Origin: Ilex aquifolium | Taxonomy: Eukaryota; Streptophyta; Magnoliopsida; Aquifoliales; Aquifoliaceae | Assembly (NCBI GenBank): GCA_951799425.1 | Contig: OX637393.1 | Span: forward strand, 21,617,744-21,681,743 | Reading direction: 5' to 3' | DNA length: 64,000 bases | Shown: positions 1-12,600 of the stretch, piece by piece | Layout: the number at the start of each line of letters is the position of its first letter | How positions within the stretch are numbered: the stretch's first letter is position 1 | Made by a program: the position numbers and the translations under genes | The notes under the pieces: generated by a model | Seen by the model: the letters and a program-made list of their open reading frames with translations, nothing else | What the model was told of the DNA's origin: nothing | Database searches by the model: none

Positions 1-1500
1 GGACATAAATTGTTTAATAACATGCTTGTTATGATTGTTAATATATGTTCATTGATATATTGACACTATGATGGATAAGGGTGATTATATGCATATGATA
101 TAAATTGTCATGGTACATGTTAATATGTGGAAATTGCTCACTTGGCATGTATTGCAATTTGGGCATAGATTTGGCATCACATTCATGGGCATGAGTCATG
201 AGTGTGGGTGTGTGAGTGCATGGTTGATCAAACACCATACTTGGTGATTGATAAGTGGTCTCAGGAAGGTTGGATCAAAGATCCCCTTGAGTCGCATGGT
301 TGCATGGAAAACTTGTGTTGAGTATAGCAAGAAGAGTTAGATTCCCCCTCGGGTGCAAGACCCTGCTACATGGTTCATACACTTGCCGGCGGTGAAATTC
401 CAGAAAAGTGTAACGGTGTATGGAACCTGCGGTGAGATTCTGAGAATCCGATGCCCAACAAAGACACTTGATTTTGTTTTATAACATACTCATTCAATGG
501 GTATCATCCAACAATGATTTGGTTTATTAACATATGATTTTTATTTAAAACGATCATTGGATGGATTTTCGTCAATGACAGATTTACTTCACAAGTGTCT
601 TGCATTGTGTTGTGGGAGTCGGTGAGGACTCGGGTTGGAAGTTACATGAGTGAGTTTCATCTCAATTCATAGCATGACATGAAAATTCCTATCATGGGAT
701 TGCATTTTCTTGATTGAAAATAATGTTGCTCATAAAATGTTGTATGTGAACATTTCATATGTATCTAGGTTGAGGAGTAGCCTCTGTAGGAGATACTCTA
801 TTGAGTGTAGCTCACCCTATACGGGAAAACATTTCAGGTGCGAGGTACACACCGGTGAATAACACTTACTCGGGGCCCCAAGGATGAAGAGAGGCCGATA
901 TGTGGCTTTACTTTGGTTTTTTGTAAACAAATTATGAAAACTTAGTTTATGACTTGCAAATGTATACAAATGATTGTAATATAACTTATATGTATCATGT
1001 TTTATGTGAAAAACTTTATTAAACATGTGTTGGATGATTGTAGAAAGGTCTGGAATGGATTGAAAATGAAAAACATGTGAAACAGGTAAAACTGGGCACG
1101 GCGTGCCGGTACAGAGTACCGATACAATGGGGTCCAGTAGGTACGGCGTACCGGTATAGCGTACCGGTACAATGTGGTCCAGTAGGCACAGCGTACCGGT
1201 ACGCCATACCAGTACGCTTTCCAAAAATCAGAAATTTTAAAACTGTTTTGCCAAACTTTTGGGCTATGTGTTTTCTTCCTTCAAATGTTATAAATAGACC
1301 ATAATAAAGTACCAATTGTGGTATATTGGACCTCGGATGGGTCAATCATTCAAAAGCATATACACTTTGTATTTTTTTTAAATCCCAGTAAAGGGGATGT
1401 GGTGTTGCGGTGTCAGGTTAACCGGCATTCACGGGTATTTCTGCGGGTTGATGGGTGATCAACAGACTTATAAATTACCCTCGAATTTTGGGGCGTCATA
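1..1500 (+). mobile_element. Del/Tekay-like gypsy LTR, left end outside window
   Basis: The block ends with TTTTGGGGCGTCATA, the degenerate terminus shared with the LTRs ending at 15616 and 33297 (GGGGCGTCACA). Positions 140-400 align by eye with 14190-14390 and 60210-60410, and 831-895 with 14828-14890, 32438-32490 and 60897-60960. Compared with the 2600-bp copy at 13017-15616, about 1.1 kb should lie left of the window. A TATAAATA stands at 1289-1296, 200 bp before the end. No internal coding domain is attached, so it may be a solo LTR. Strand follows the related complete copy. Confidence 0.75.
1095..1218. repeat. Palindrome array, word GCGTACCGGTACGC
   Basis: Six copies of a word close to GCGTACCGGTACGC start at about 1101, 1114, 1146, 1159, 1191 and 1205. 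They come in pairs inside a unit of about 45 bp, and the units are joined by linkers of the type GGTCCAGTAGGYAC. The array sits 70 bp before a TATAAATA. Confidence 0.9.
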
Positions 1501-1624
1501 TATATTTATGGTGAATTGCATTATTTTAGAGTTGTTAAAGGAATTATCCCTTGATATTATGTTTTGATTGGATTTTTAGTGTTTGATTAATTTATTTATC
1601 AGGTAAAAATAGGTAAAATTAGCT

Positions 1625-1716
1625 GAATGGGTGTACTTGGTAAATTGACCAGTCGATTAGAGATTAAAGTGAATGGCTGTACTTGGTAAATTGACCAGCA
1701 GATTAGAGATTAAAGT
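1625..1716 (+). repeat. 46-bp tandem duplication
   Basis: Two nearly identical 46-bp units starting GAATGGSTGTACTTGG lie head to tail inside the Athila-like LTR. Confidence 0.9.
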
Positions 1717-1810
1717 GAATTCAAGGGGACCAAACTATCATTGATAAAGAAGTCAACGATCAACTCTAGAGGAAATGAGACCTTACTCGTACGTTCCTAA
1801 ATAGATAGGT

Positions 1811-2110
1811 GCATCTAGACGCAGCTCTTTCATCCGGACACAATGATTGGATATTCCTTGGAATTAGAGATGATTTGACTTTGACAACATAGACTACTTC
1901 TGTTTGGATTCAATAAACCGTCTGGACGCAGCTATGAAAATAAAATTCCAGAGAATTGAGGTTGTTTCAGATGTGGGAATGCATGTGGACAATGAATGAC
2001 GATACAGAGTGCTTCCGTTAGGACTCCACTTTTTCGTCCGAACGCATGTATTGATTGAATCCTAAGTAGAGAGTTTCTTCCATTTGGACGTAGGTTTTCC
2101 ATCTGGACGT
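1811..2110. repeat. Dispersed palindrome words, CGTCCGGACG type
   Basis: Six words related to CRTCYGGACG occur at about 1811, 1831, 1919, 2035, 2081 and 2100, all within 90-390 bp upstream of the TATAAATA at 2197. The consensus CGTCCGGACG is a perfect palindrome; individual copies carry one to three changes. Confidence 0.7.
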
Positions 2111-2879
2111 GCCTTTTGGTTTTGTGTTGTGATGCTTTGACCTAGTAGGATTTTTATTGTATATCAAATCTTGAAATACCCTATGTATCCTTTCCTTATA
2201 AATACATGAGAGGAGAGCATTGTTGGGGATCTGGTCCTTAGTTTATTTTTTCAGTCTTTTGCGAAGAACAACTATGTCTTGTGAGTAGTTCTTCTTTTAC
2301 TCTCTAGTTAGGGTAGGGTTTTGGGATTGTACATTGAATATTATTATTTATGCAATTATTCTTGTTATTTTTAAATGATTTATCTTTTATTACTTAAAGA
2401 TTGAATGAATGATTTTTGTCATAGTAATATACTCTGTATACTTATTTGATTGCTCATTAACTAGATTGGTTTCTAGGTATGAGTGATTCTTATAATTTCA
2501 TGTGAGTTTACAAAACTAGTTCTTAAATTCATATTTTCATATTAATCAACTCTTGGTTTTCAAAAGTTATGTATTTCGGTTGATTACACTAGCGTTAGAA
2601 GTCAACTGAGATAAAATATAATTGTATAAGTACAATATTTGGTGTGCATGAACAATCTCCGATCCCGAAACTAGAGAATAGCCTTTTTCCCATAAGAAAT
2701 TTCCTTCAATCTATAATAATTAATTACCTTAAACAAACTAAATACTATTTCTCCTTTTTATCTTCCAGCAATCTATTCAATCCTTGAGGATCGATCTCAG
2801 ACCAACCAAGTTATTACAACATTTGACCACCTGTACTTGATTGCACCGATTCGGAGTCAAGCAATCGACATTAGATAAA

Positions 2880-4510
2880 GTTATCTCTATATCATAGTAC
2901 GGGGCCTTTCACATAGCTTGGATTTCAAAGAAGTCCTCTGATCAAGTTTTATGCACATAGGCCTTCCTAGCAGAGCTAGATTCACCTACCCCGACAAAAC
3001 CTCCTAAGATGAAATGTATTTCTTCGATAGGTTGTTGATGCTGCAACTATTGAGGTGGCTCCTGGGGATTCGCAGCTCATTGGTTAGCATCCCGTGCTAC
3101 GAATCTTCCCATATATCCTTTTTGGATAAGGAATTCGATTTTCTTTTTCAACTGAAAATAGTCGTCGATGGCATGGTCGTGGTCTTTGTGAAAATGACAG
3201 AATTTTGGCCATGACCCTTTTATTCAGGTCGGACCTCATTTTTTACGGTCATTTCCCGTATTTCTTATTTTGAACTTGATGTAGAATCTGAGCTACAAGG
3301 GCATTTAAAGGTGTGAAATGTTGCGGGGCAAGCCGCACTTGGTAGTCGAGTTTTGGGGTCCCAAACGATCTCAGACATCTCATTTTCTCTTGGGTGATCG
3401 ATCCCGATCCTTTTTGAGACTGGAGTCTTTTGTCCTTTTGTTGATTTGTCTCGATTGAAGAGCCACACCTCGCATGAAGGACTTCTTCACCGTTGATGTA
3501 TTTTTCAACTCTAGGTAGCCATCATGCTAGCATGGCATGAGGGTTTTTTGAGACAGAGAACAAGAAATCTAATGATAGGAGCCCGAGTCCAGCAATGAAG
3601 GCAGTTAAGGCAACCTTATCGTTTAGTTCGTCCACCTAGAAGGACTCTTGGTTGAAACGTTGTACATAGCTTCTAAGCGACTACTCCAATTTTTTCTTGA
3701 TACGTAAAAGGTAGGAAGCCAATGAAGTGTGATACGAACAACATCGATAGTTCTTTAAAACAAGAGATGGAGGACGGGGCCAGCCAATTGAACTAGGCCA
3801 GTGCTGAGCGATTTGAGAGTGATAGAGAAAGCTCGACATCAAACAGGGTCTTGGTATCCATGAAGCTCCATTTGGTTCTTGTAAGTGTTGAGATGATCAA
3901 AAGCGTCCCAGGTCCCGTGAATGCCTCCATCGTCGGCATCTTGAACTTGGAAGGGAGAGAGGTGTTGAACTTTGGGTGTGAATGGCGACTTCGTTTGTTG
4001 GATCACGGCCTCCATTGATATCAAAGCTCGGTTTTTGACTATTTTTTCACATTCCATAACTCATTCTACACTTCCATGATTTTTTCTTCCCAGCACCGAT
4101 TCTAGGAATCTAGGGGGATTGAAGGTTGAAAATTCTTCCTCCTCTCCTCCCTAACTCCACTAAAGGCCTCGTTCTCGCGGTCTTCTTGGCCTTAACGATG
4201 GTGGGCATTCTCGCCCGATTGGCTCTATCGATCCCCCTCTATCACTCCATTAAGAGTTTGTGGAGGTGGATGTGGTGTATTTAGTGGGAGCCCTGGATGT
4301 TGTCCAGTGAGGAGGGCCATGAGTCAATGATTCTTTCTGAGGAGATGCAACATGGTTTATTGATAAGCTTCTAGGTCTTCCACCAGGGGCGAGTCTGTCT
4401 GTGGAGGAGGAACCCACTATTGGTTCTCTAGGTTCTAATTCATTCCTCTTTTAAAGACCATCAATCAAATAGAAAAAGGTATGATGTTAAAGTAGGATGA
4501 TGACTATCGT
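2880..4510 (-). pseudogene. Tat-type Ty3/gypsy gag relic
   Basis: Reading the minus strand from 4057 down, a stretch ends in DPFDHLNTYKNQMELHGYQDP-like residues (written here as a family pattern; the relic is changed at some positions), the conserved start of the plant retrotransposon Gag domain. Further down, 3230-3060 reads as a histidine-rich block then FQLKKKIEFLIQKGYMGRF, which in this family precedes the protease. Several frame changes and stops separate the parts. The order primer site, gag, start of protease runs leftwards, so this is the 5' portion of a minus-strand element. It is cut off near 2880 where the Athila-like LTR ends. No RT or integrase is present. Gag packages element RNA in the cytoplasm; this copy cannot be translated. 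Confidence 0.75.
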
Positions 4511-4527
4511 TCCCATAGATGACGCCA
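4511..4527 (-). other. Decayed primer-binding site of the Tat element
   Basis: On the minus strand this reads TGGCGTCATCTATGGGA, a degenerate form of TGGCGCCGTCTGTGGGA, the tRNA-Asp-type site found just inside Tat 5' LTRs. The LTR terminus CACACCA lies next to it at 4534-4540. Confidence 0.75.
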
Positions 4528-4533
4528 AACTAA

Positions 4534-4745
4534 TGGTGTGAAAAATAGGGGATGAGAGGATTTGAGTGTTAAACAATAAAATCAACGTAAATGTAGGAGC
4601 TAATGATCATAAAACAAGCAAAACGGGACAAGGTGTGAATGGTTCGCCAAGCTAAAGAGCTTGGTTAATCTACTTTCAATGGAGTCTCTTGCTCCTGTGT
4701 TTTTTTTTTATTGCTTAGAGAAGAAGAAGATTAAAGGAAGGGATC
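4534..4745 (-). mobile_element. Tat 5' LTR remnant
   Basis: The sequence starts with TG on the plus strand beside the primer site and contains the CCAAGCTAAAGAGCTTGG block. It is interrupted after about 200 bp by another LTR of opposite orientation. Confidence 0.5.
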
Positions 4746-5047
4746 AATACTGATTAACCCTAATTAGTGTGTAATCGAAAATGATTAAGTAATTAACTTT
4801 GTAAGATAAAACAATTAAACATTACGAATTAGGGATTGTGCTTAAATTGAAGTTTTAATACTTTATGCTTAAATTGCAGGGTTAAATGCAGAAATACCAG
4901 AGAATATGAGGTTAAATTGCAAAGCTGGAAACAATGAAGGACTAAAGTGTAAAAGCGACACGTGGAAGCTCCGGCCTGCGACACATGTACCTACTGCAAG
5001 ACACCACAAACTCCAAGACTGCGACAAGTATACAAGTTGCAAGGCTT

Positions 5048-5063
5048 TACCATCCGGATGGTA
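5048..5063. repeat. Perfect 16-bp palindrome before TATA box
   Basis: TACCATCCGGATGGTA is its own reverse complement and lies 58 bp upstream of the TATAAATAG at 5121. It is the single-copy counterpart of the palindrome arrays in other LTRs here. Confidence 0.9.
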
Positions 5064-5634
5064 GGGGACGGCCAAGCAAGGTGGAAGGCTTTCAAACTTC
5101 CACCTCGTGATACTTTTGTCTATAAATAGCCCCCTCCCCCTTCACTTGATGGCCGGCCACTCCAAGAGCAAAAGAAAGAAAGCTAAGGGAAGGAAAAAAG
5201 AGAGAAAAATAGAGAAAGAAAGGAAGAGTGAAAGACAAAGTCATAGCTGGTCCGTTCTATACCGATATTCTGTATTTCTACATTTCTGTTTAGTCTTTCT
5301 ATTCGGATAGTTGAACTAGCGCTACTTTGTTGTTTTGAATAATAATAAGAGTGGTTGTGTTTCAATTGTTCCTTGTGAAATAAGTTTTAGAATTTGTTCT
5401 TTTATTTCAATTGTAATGACGAATACCCGCACTCCTTGCTTGTTTATAGCAATGAGGCGTGAGCAGTCATTTATATCCTTCAGTGAAGGGTAAACATATG
5501 TATATTATCGGTTAGATTATGGAAATGCTGATATTTTATATATTTATGTATTATACGCTTCATGCATGATACACCGATGCACATAGTTTCGGTGCTAAGT
5601 CTGGAACTATGTCATCGGTGCATCATCAACCTGC

Positions 5635-6215
5635 TAGTCTAACAACCACGGTGTTCCTACCAGTATGGCTTGTCCTCCACCGAAACGCTGAGGATGTTTA
5701 ATTAATGCATGGTACAAAACCTAAATGACCCTCATGAACGGCTTGTCCTTCTGGGTTATTAGGGTTTAATTACTATATATAACTATATTGCTAGTCTAAC
5801 AACCACGGTGTTCCTACCGGTATGGCTTGTCCTCCATCGGAACGCTGAGGATGTTTAACTGGTATATATATCACAGATAACCAATTGGGTAATTCAAGTA
5901 TTCCTCATGAATGGCTTGGCCTTCTAGTTCACTCGAATTAGTCAATTGGCACATCTATAACCCGCTAACCTAAGAAGTTGTTGTGTTATAAATAATACCA
6001 CCAGCTAACTTGAGAAGTTGCTGTGTTATGGTTTAAATATGTATGTACTTACTATCACAAGACATTGAATAATTCAAGTATTTCTCATGAATGGCTTGTC
6101 CTTCTGGTTTGCTTGGATTAGTTACTTGTCATGCATATAACCAGCTAACCTAAGACGTTGCTGAGTTATGACTTTATATCACCAGCTAACCTAAGAAGTT
6201 GTTGTGTGATAGTTT
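5635..6215 (+). repeat. Interleaved direct repeats in the leader
   Basis: A block of about 68 bp (CTAGTCTAACAACCACGGTG...) occurs at 5635 and 5791. A CAGCTAACCTAAGAAGTTG block occurs at about 5963, 6002, 6142 and 6181. A CTCATGAATGGCTTG block occurs at about 5904 and 6086. They look like successive segmental duplications within the LTR. Confidence 0.8.
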
Positions 6216-6599
6216 ATATACATCAGACCTACCGGTTGACTTGCCAGTAAAATGGAAGTTAATTGTTGTAAGGTAGCATTTCCAGTATTTAACCGATATA
6301 AAGCATATGAGATCCTTAAACTGAATGGTATCTTTTATATTCTTGTCGTTAATACGTTTATCTCTGCACTTTATTTAATTAGACTAACTATCAATCTAAG
6401 CTCACATCACAAGCTATCAAACCTTATACTGCTTTAAACAACAACTTTACTGTTTTTATTTTTATTTTAAAATCTAAATTACTAAAACTCTTTGTGGGAT
6501 CGATACTTGGACTTAAACCGAGAAAATTACAATTTGACCACTTATACTTGGGTGTATAATTAATATAGTTCAGATCACAAAAAGTGGCGAATCAAATAC

Positions 6600-6801
6600 T
6601 TTATGTTGGAATCATTCCGAAAATATTTGACCGTTAGAGTCAATCATATCCATTGGACATGTGGTCTTCTAGAAGTGACGAGGTGGCACTCTTTGAGGTG
6701 GTAACTTTTTGTCCAAAATAACATGGGTTTGCTGACCTTTTCCCTTTCTTATGGTTATGGACTCTCAGCTGACGTCAACTGAGACTGGGTTGCTCAGTAT
6801 A
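6600..6801. other. Unassigned spacer
   Basis: No coding potential, terminal repeat or element signature was seen in this stretch. Confidence 0.5.
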
Positions 6802-6802
6802 C

Positions 6803-6834
<32 letters not shown>

Positions 6835-6835
6835 G
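6802..6835. repeat. TACA/TA microsatellite
   Basis: A run of TACA units passes into a TA run. Confidence 0.95.
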
Positions 6836-7180
6836 ATAATTTTTATGCACGAGATTCAAAATTTTATATTTTTTTCCGTCGTTTCTTCTTCCAACCATTC
6901 ACTCTTTTTTAAGATCTGTCTTTATTAATTAATAGAAAATTTTAAAATTCATGGGAAGTTATAAGGGATAAAAACTAATTCACTTTATAAAAATTTAAAA
7001 GTCAGTTTAGTTGATGAGAGAGTCGAAGAGTTGTTATAGGTGTGAAGTGTTGAATGGTGATTGGAGGAAACCTTGGTTTAGTAATTAAAAAAAATCAAAA
7101 CTCTTGTAAATTAGGAAATGTGGTGGGCAGGCTTCGCATGCCTTCTTTCTTCTAATTTATTTGTTTTATATATATAAATA
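6836..7180 (-). mobile_element. Non-autonomous Helitron-like element, old copy
   Basis: The segment 6890-7180 aligns with 43690-43965: shared ATTGGAGG, AATCAAAACTCT, TTAGGAAATG and TTTGTTTTATATATAT blocks in the same order. The other copy has a recognisable Helitron 3' end; here that end (TTTTTATGCACGAGATTC) is decayed. Confidence 0.45.
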
Positions 7181-7181
7181 T

Positions 7182-7212
<31 letters not shown>

Positions 7213-7232
7213 CACACACACATATATATATA
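7168..7232. repeat. TA/CA compound microsatellite
   Basis: Alternating TA and CA runs. Confidence 0.95.
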
Positions 7233-7303
7233 TCATGTGTATTCTTTTTTTTTTTTAAGATTCATATACAATTTTTTACAAAACAATAATAAGACATGAC
7301 CTT

Positions 7304-7532
7304 GCGCTATGTTTGGTATGATGGAACATTGAGTTTGAGTGGATTGAAAATGAAGATGGAAATAGTATGAAAAGAAAGTGTTCTCATTGTCTGGTTTCAA
7401 AAGAACAGGCATTGGAAAGAAAACTGTGGTGGAAAGCTATGGCAAATAGGTTTACTCTCCCCAAGGAGGAAAAGTTTATTTCTCTTTGTTGTCCTTCTTC
7501 TGGGTTTTTTCATCCTTCATACCAAAAATAGC
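7304..7532. mobile_element. MITE with GCTATKTTTGGTATGA ends
   Basis: The left end GCTATGTTTGGTATGATGGA is inverted at the right end (TCATCCTTCATACCAAAAATAGC). CTT flanks both ends. The 229-bp size and ends resemble PIF/Harbinger-type MITEs, but the 3-bp flank is not the usual TWA, so the superfamily is not secure. Confidence 0.55.
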
Positions 7533-7539
7533 CTTGGAT

Positions 7540-9200
7540 TTGAGTAAAAAATGGGACCAAAAAAAAAAAGAATCAGATAATTTGAAATTCCAATAATAAT
7601 GCTCTTGGTCCTATTTTTATTCATTTAATATCCAGGATTTGCTTACCAATTCCCATGTCAGCTGTTACATCATAGGAGCTCTAGTTTTTATCTTCTTTTT
7701 TTTATCAGTTTAACTGCCTTTAAAAGCTATAAAAGGCATCAAATTATCTTCCATTGGACGTAATAAGTTCGTTGTCTTGGTTAAGTCAAAGCAACTATGA
7801 TATTATCACGCTAAGATTTTTTTTTTTTTCATACTTTTTTTTTTCTTTTTTCTTTTTTCTTTTTTCTTTTTTTGATATATGAGCAATGGCAAGAAGAGTC
7901 CTGGGTGACCATTATGATGAGCTGGTAAGGAGAACGCAACAAATGCAAGATATTTGTTACTATTGACCTTCCGATACAGAGATCCCAGATTAAACCGAGA
8001 GAGCAGTTTGGATGGATAGATTTCAAATATTATTATTTTCGGTTCTCAAATTTCAATTTCACTAGAGTATTTTTGCTGATGTGTGTGATTTATGAATAAC
8101 TGTATGCATTCGAGAGTTTGCAATATAAAAACGAGTTCAAATTATCCGCTATGAAAGAAATTGAGAACAAAACCACCCGATATTGTCTTCTTTCTCTCTT
8201 TCAGAAGCTGCAACTCCATAAGCAAAGGAAACACAGTTATTAATTACTAGTTTCAGTGGCACACGTGATGTGTTTGCAATTTTGGTGTGGTGTTGGTCAT
8301 GGGGGTGTGAGAGGAGAGAGAGGTGAGTCGAATGTGTGAGAGAGAAATGGTTAAAAAAGAGAGATGAGAGTGGAACATAAAATCCTGGGAGTGTGGATAG
8401 TTCTATTTAGGAAGTTAACTATAAATTTACTGAAGTATAGACTACGGTGCCCACTAAAATATGACCCATTTGGTTCTCCACCCTCATAATGAACAAGTTA
8501 AGAAATTAATGGCGGCGTAGGATCATGAACACACCATTGGAAAGCCTCAATTTGCCTTCAGGTAGATGGGGGGTTATAACCAAGGACCGGGCTAGTCCAT
8601 CTGTATACGAGAGAGATTCCCTACCATTCTGCCACCAGCTTAGGTACTACGGATCCTCTAACTACTGATTGAGTTGTCTTTCCAGATCTCACCGGCATTG
8701 CCTATAGGTCATCATGTGCCACGAGATGGCTGTCTCCAATGCCATTGCCTATAGGTCATGATGTGCCTCCAGACGACAGTCTCCCATCCCCCTGCGGATG
8801 GGCAATCCGCCACAACTAAACAATCAACTGGCATCCTTGATTATTAATCTGCTAGCAAAGTGTCGACACTGGCTCTTATTAAGATCGCAGGTCAAAAGAC
8901 TCGTGAGATCCATCATCCAGAAAAACAGGTAAATACCTTGGAATTACTTCAAATGTAACCAAGTCAGGGACGTAAGAGTACTTATGGTGACACAGACTCA
9001 CTCCAACCACCCTGCTTTCATAATACCATACTCTTGAAATGACCGAATCTGAAGGTCTAAGTAATCATTGCAGAAACACGACTACAAATTTTAATCGCTG
9101 AGCCTTTGGCAAATAATCAATCAAGTCGAAATACAAGAGTCAACTGCAGTGGAACCAAATATACTAAACAGATTAATCAAAAATTTCACATTAGCAACTG
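7540..9200. other. 3' flank of metaxin without recognised gene
   Basis: It contains an A run (7558-7569), a T/C-rich tract (7818-7872), a purine-rich patch (8308-8370) and a 50-bp imperfect duplication at 8691-8789 built on CATTGCCTATAGGTCATSATGTGCC. No conserved protein was recognised. The 3' UTR of metaxin must lie in its right-hand part. Confidence 0.5.
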
Positions 9201-9218
9201 AAATGCCTCGAGGCATTT
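9201..9218. promoter_or_regulatory. 18-bp perfect palindrome in the metaxin 3' UTR
   Basis: AAATGCCTCGAGGCATTT is self-complementary and lies 208-225 nt downstream of the metaxin stop codon. In RNA it could form a hairpin or pair between transcripts. A role is inferred only from position and symmetry. Confidence 0.4.
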
Positions 9219-9425
9219 TCCTTTGAACTATAGGCTGCATTTCCTGTCAAAAAAAACACTCGATATATTCCTCAAATTATATCCTTTGATTTGTGTATAT
9301 GGATGTATTCCAAAAATTTCGATCGAACTGAAAAGAGAGAAGGGAACTATTCCCATTGGTCATGACTGGCACCTAAGAATAACTAACCTTTGTAATTTTG
9401 AAGAACATGAAACACAAATTCTTCT

Positions 9426-9610
9426 TTAGTCATAATTCAAACCATCGTCATCATTGCCACCTTCCACTTCGTTATCATCAGATCCACCAAGGAGAGAAAG
9501 GAAAACCAAAACAGCGACCAGCTGGGTGACCAAGAAATATTTGGCCCTTCTTCTAAACTTTTTCTCTTCCTCTGTTTTCTCCCTCTTAGGTTTGCTCTTG
9601 GGTTTTGAAC
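9426..9610 (-). CDS. MTX1: Metaxin exon 6 (residues 266-326) with tail anchor
   Basis: Acceptor TGCATTTAG. GT completes Ser266, then [20 protein letters not shown], the hydrophobic [19 protein letters not shown] and the acidic tail ending in GLNYD and TAA (9428-9426). A basic patch, membrane segment and acidic end are what plant metaxin uses to anchor in the outer membrane with the bulk facing the cytosol. Confidence 0.95.
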
Positions 9611-12600
9611 CTAAATGCAGAAAGGCAGGTTAGGTTTACAATTGTGCACCACCAAGGAAAAAATACATTAATAGAAACTCAAATATATAATTGAGTTCAG
9701 AACTCTGCAGACAATTAATTCAAACACGAAACTATTGGACTAGTAATTCTAAGCAGTGATGAGTGCACACTCTTTTTTCAGGCATGCAGGCATAGCAACA
9801 TTTTGAAAGTTCTCGTCTTTCTTATGGAGTGGTAAAGAGTAAATGAAATGGAAACTATTCTCAAAACAAAGCAACAAGGAGGACTTGGTCTAAAAGATCT
9901 CCATACCTAGAACAAAGCTCTTACGCTTAGGTACATCTGATATGTTCTCTCTGAAAAAGAGAATCTTTGGGCTGTTTGGGTGAGGACTAACTACTTGAAG
10001 CTAAAGAGTTTTTGGGATGTTAGGCCACCCCAAAATTTGCTCTTGGAACTGGAGAAAACTACTAAAGTTGAGAGATGTGGCTAGACCTTTGTTCCTTCAC
10101 GTAATTAGTAATGGAAAATCTACCCATTTGTGGCAAGACAACTGGCATTCTCATGGCCCTTTATTGTTGAGATGGCCTGCTACTATCATTGAAGCTTCTC
10201 TCCTTCCGGTTCATGCCAAGGTTGCAACTATCATCAATGGAAATTCTTGGGCATGGCCTATTTCTGAGGCAGATGGAATTATGCAAATTCAGAATTATGT
10301 CCCCCTTTACCTCTCTCACCCGCAGCAAACAGATAAGGCGAGATTGCTACCCAGCTCCAAGTATTTACACTGCACAATCTGCTTGGAAATGTTTCCATAG
10401 GACTTCACCTAAGGTTTTCTAGTACAAACTCATCTGGTACCCTCAGCACATCCCCATAATGAGCTTTATCGTATGGTTGGCTATTCATGAGAAGCTAGGG
10501 ACTATGGATCATATGAAGAAATATATGCAGCATTTAAGCTTTGTTTGTGCGTACTGCAGAAACACGGAGGAAAGTCACTGCCATCTTTTCTTTGATTGTA
10601 TAGTGACCAGTGGAATTGGAACAAATTTCTTCAACTCATTCATGCATCTTGGTTTTCTCTCACATGGCCAAATGCGATACAGTGGAGAGAAAAAATCTCT
10701 TAGGGTCATAGCGCTTAAATTGAGCCTTGCAGTCACAGTTTACACTCTTTGGAGAGAAAGAAATGCTAGAATTTTCAGGAATGAATACAAGGATGAAGGA
10801 ACCATCTTCAAATCCATTATTCAAGTGATCAAGTGCAAACTTATCACTCCTAACTATCGGCATACTCCAATGAACTTTGCCTTCCTTCAGATGTGGAGTT
10901 CCTTGGTCTCTACTGCTCTTGCTGGACTATGAGCTTCTTTTGTTATTTTTTTCTTTTTTTTCTTACATAAATTGGTACAAGTTCTGCTATCTTTTACCAA
11001 TTTATATTTCTTTTGAATCAGTTGTCATTTGATAGCCGAAAGACAACAATTTACTAGTACATTTTGCAAGATTAATGAACATATTTACTTACCAAAAAAA
11101 ACATTATGAAGGTTCTCATGATCAAAAAGGTTTCACCCTTTCTGCTATTTACCACACATTAAGAACTTCGCCTAAATCAACCAACTCTACGATTCATCCA
11201 TCCAAGAGGAGAAAAAAACTACTATCATTCACTTGTTTAATACATTTTTGTGCAAGCCAGCCTACCAACTGTGGACATAAATGTAACTCATCATCTTAGG
11301 TGAAAGGTTGGCTTGAATGCTGAAAGGCACCGAGAATCTTTCTTAAAGCTCGGAGCTTGGGCCATCAAAATACTCAAACTTAATCCAATCCCATTTCAGC
11401 CTTGTCTACCTTACCCATCGAGGGACACGAGTGCTATTAGAGTATTTTAGTATATTAGTGTTAGAGGTAGCATAATCATTTATTTTATTTCGTGTTGCCC
11501 TACTATATAAGAACCTCTATTGTGTTTCTTGGCTTATCATGTAACAGACTTAAGTAGCCGCAATAATAGTTTCTTTTGTTTCTCTTTTGTTCTCTTCTTT
11601 TTTATCTATATTTTCATTGGTTACATGGTATCAAAGCCATATTTCGATCCAAAACACATTTAAAATTATAGGAAGTTCAATAGAGGAAGAGTCTGGTTCA
11701 ACCTAGGGAAGTCATCCTTCTGGTGGAATGACGTCATGCAGACATCATCTTTTTGGGCAATTTTGTAGCACTACTAGACTCGATTTTTTATGGGTTTTCC
11801 ACTGGTATGGTTGGTTTTTGATTTTGAGACCATCTGATATGATTTTTGATTTTTTGAATGATTTTCAAAAAATAGTCTCGATTTTTTGATCTGCGATTTG
11901 GGAACTTCTTAGTCAAATTTGATGTTTGGAAACCTTCCTAATGAGTGCGACTATGGGTTTTTGATGCTCGAATTGGGGTTGCGAGGCTGCTGGGGTTTTG
12001 GTCTCTGTAGTTCGACTGCAATGTTCAAGACTATTTTGTTCTAATTCAGTGTCCTCCTTCTTCCTCTTGTACTATTTCTATGGTCTTCTGTTTACGTTGG
12101 GCGCTAACCTTGCATTGGGTTCTCAGATTTCTACAAGTACTGTGTTACTCGAGCAATTTAGAGTGGATTTGATGGAGAGATTTGAGCAATCTAGTACTCT
12201 GTTTTGGCTTTCTTCTTGTCTTGAAGTGTTGGTTTGATCTGCTATTTGGATTGCTAGATTGCTAATTTGTATGCTTGTTGTGTTGCTTCTCTGTTGATTT
12301 GCTTACTGTGTGCATAGTATTGCACTATGTTACAGAAGAATAGGAAATAATGTTGCTTCCTTACTACGTTTTGTTGGTTTTTGAACTGGGTTGGGTTTGA
12401 ATGTGTTGGCCTAGGCCTTGCTTGGTTTATTGGGTTGGGCTTCACTGTTTGTTTCTATTGCACGACTATTAGCAAACTGCAACTATTTGTGATTGGTGGA
12501 CTATTTGAGTTGTTGCTTTTCTGGTTTGATAACTTGCTGGAGTTGGCCTTAGACTTGCCGATGTTGGATTTCTCTTGTTACAATTATGGCTAGGAAGACT

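Larger units (their letters stand above)
1505..2863 (+). mobile_element. Athila-like LTR
   Basis: The block 2783-2863 reads GAGGATCGATCTCAGACC, then ACAACATTTGACCACCTGTACTTG, the hallmark 3' end of Athila/Tat-type LTRs just before the primer site. A TATAAATA lies at 2197-2204, followed by a pyrimidine-rich leader. No primer site or gag follows; the next sequence is a Tat relic on the other strand. The exact 5' boundary is not visible. Confidence 0.6.
4750..6579 (+). mobile_element. Athila-like LTR with decayed primer site
   Basis: A TATAAATAG box is at 5121. The 3' end at 6490-6579 has GTGGGATCGATACTTGG, then TTTGACCACTTATACTTGGG, and ends in GATCACA. It is followed at 6580-6597 by AAAAGTGGCGAATC, a decayed Athila primer site (AAAATGGCGCCG). 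The same terminal block occurs in reverse at 61290-61380. No internal region follows. The 5' boundary is uncertain. Confidence 0.6.

Noticed and set aside
1095..1218. Short regular repeats with spacers, considered as CRISPR
   Set aside because: The repeats are short palindromes of 10-14 bp with repeated linkers, located in plant LTRs; no cas genes, and the genome is eukaryotic.
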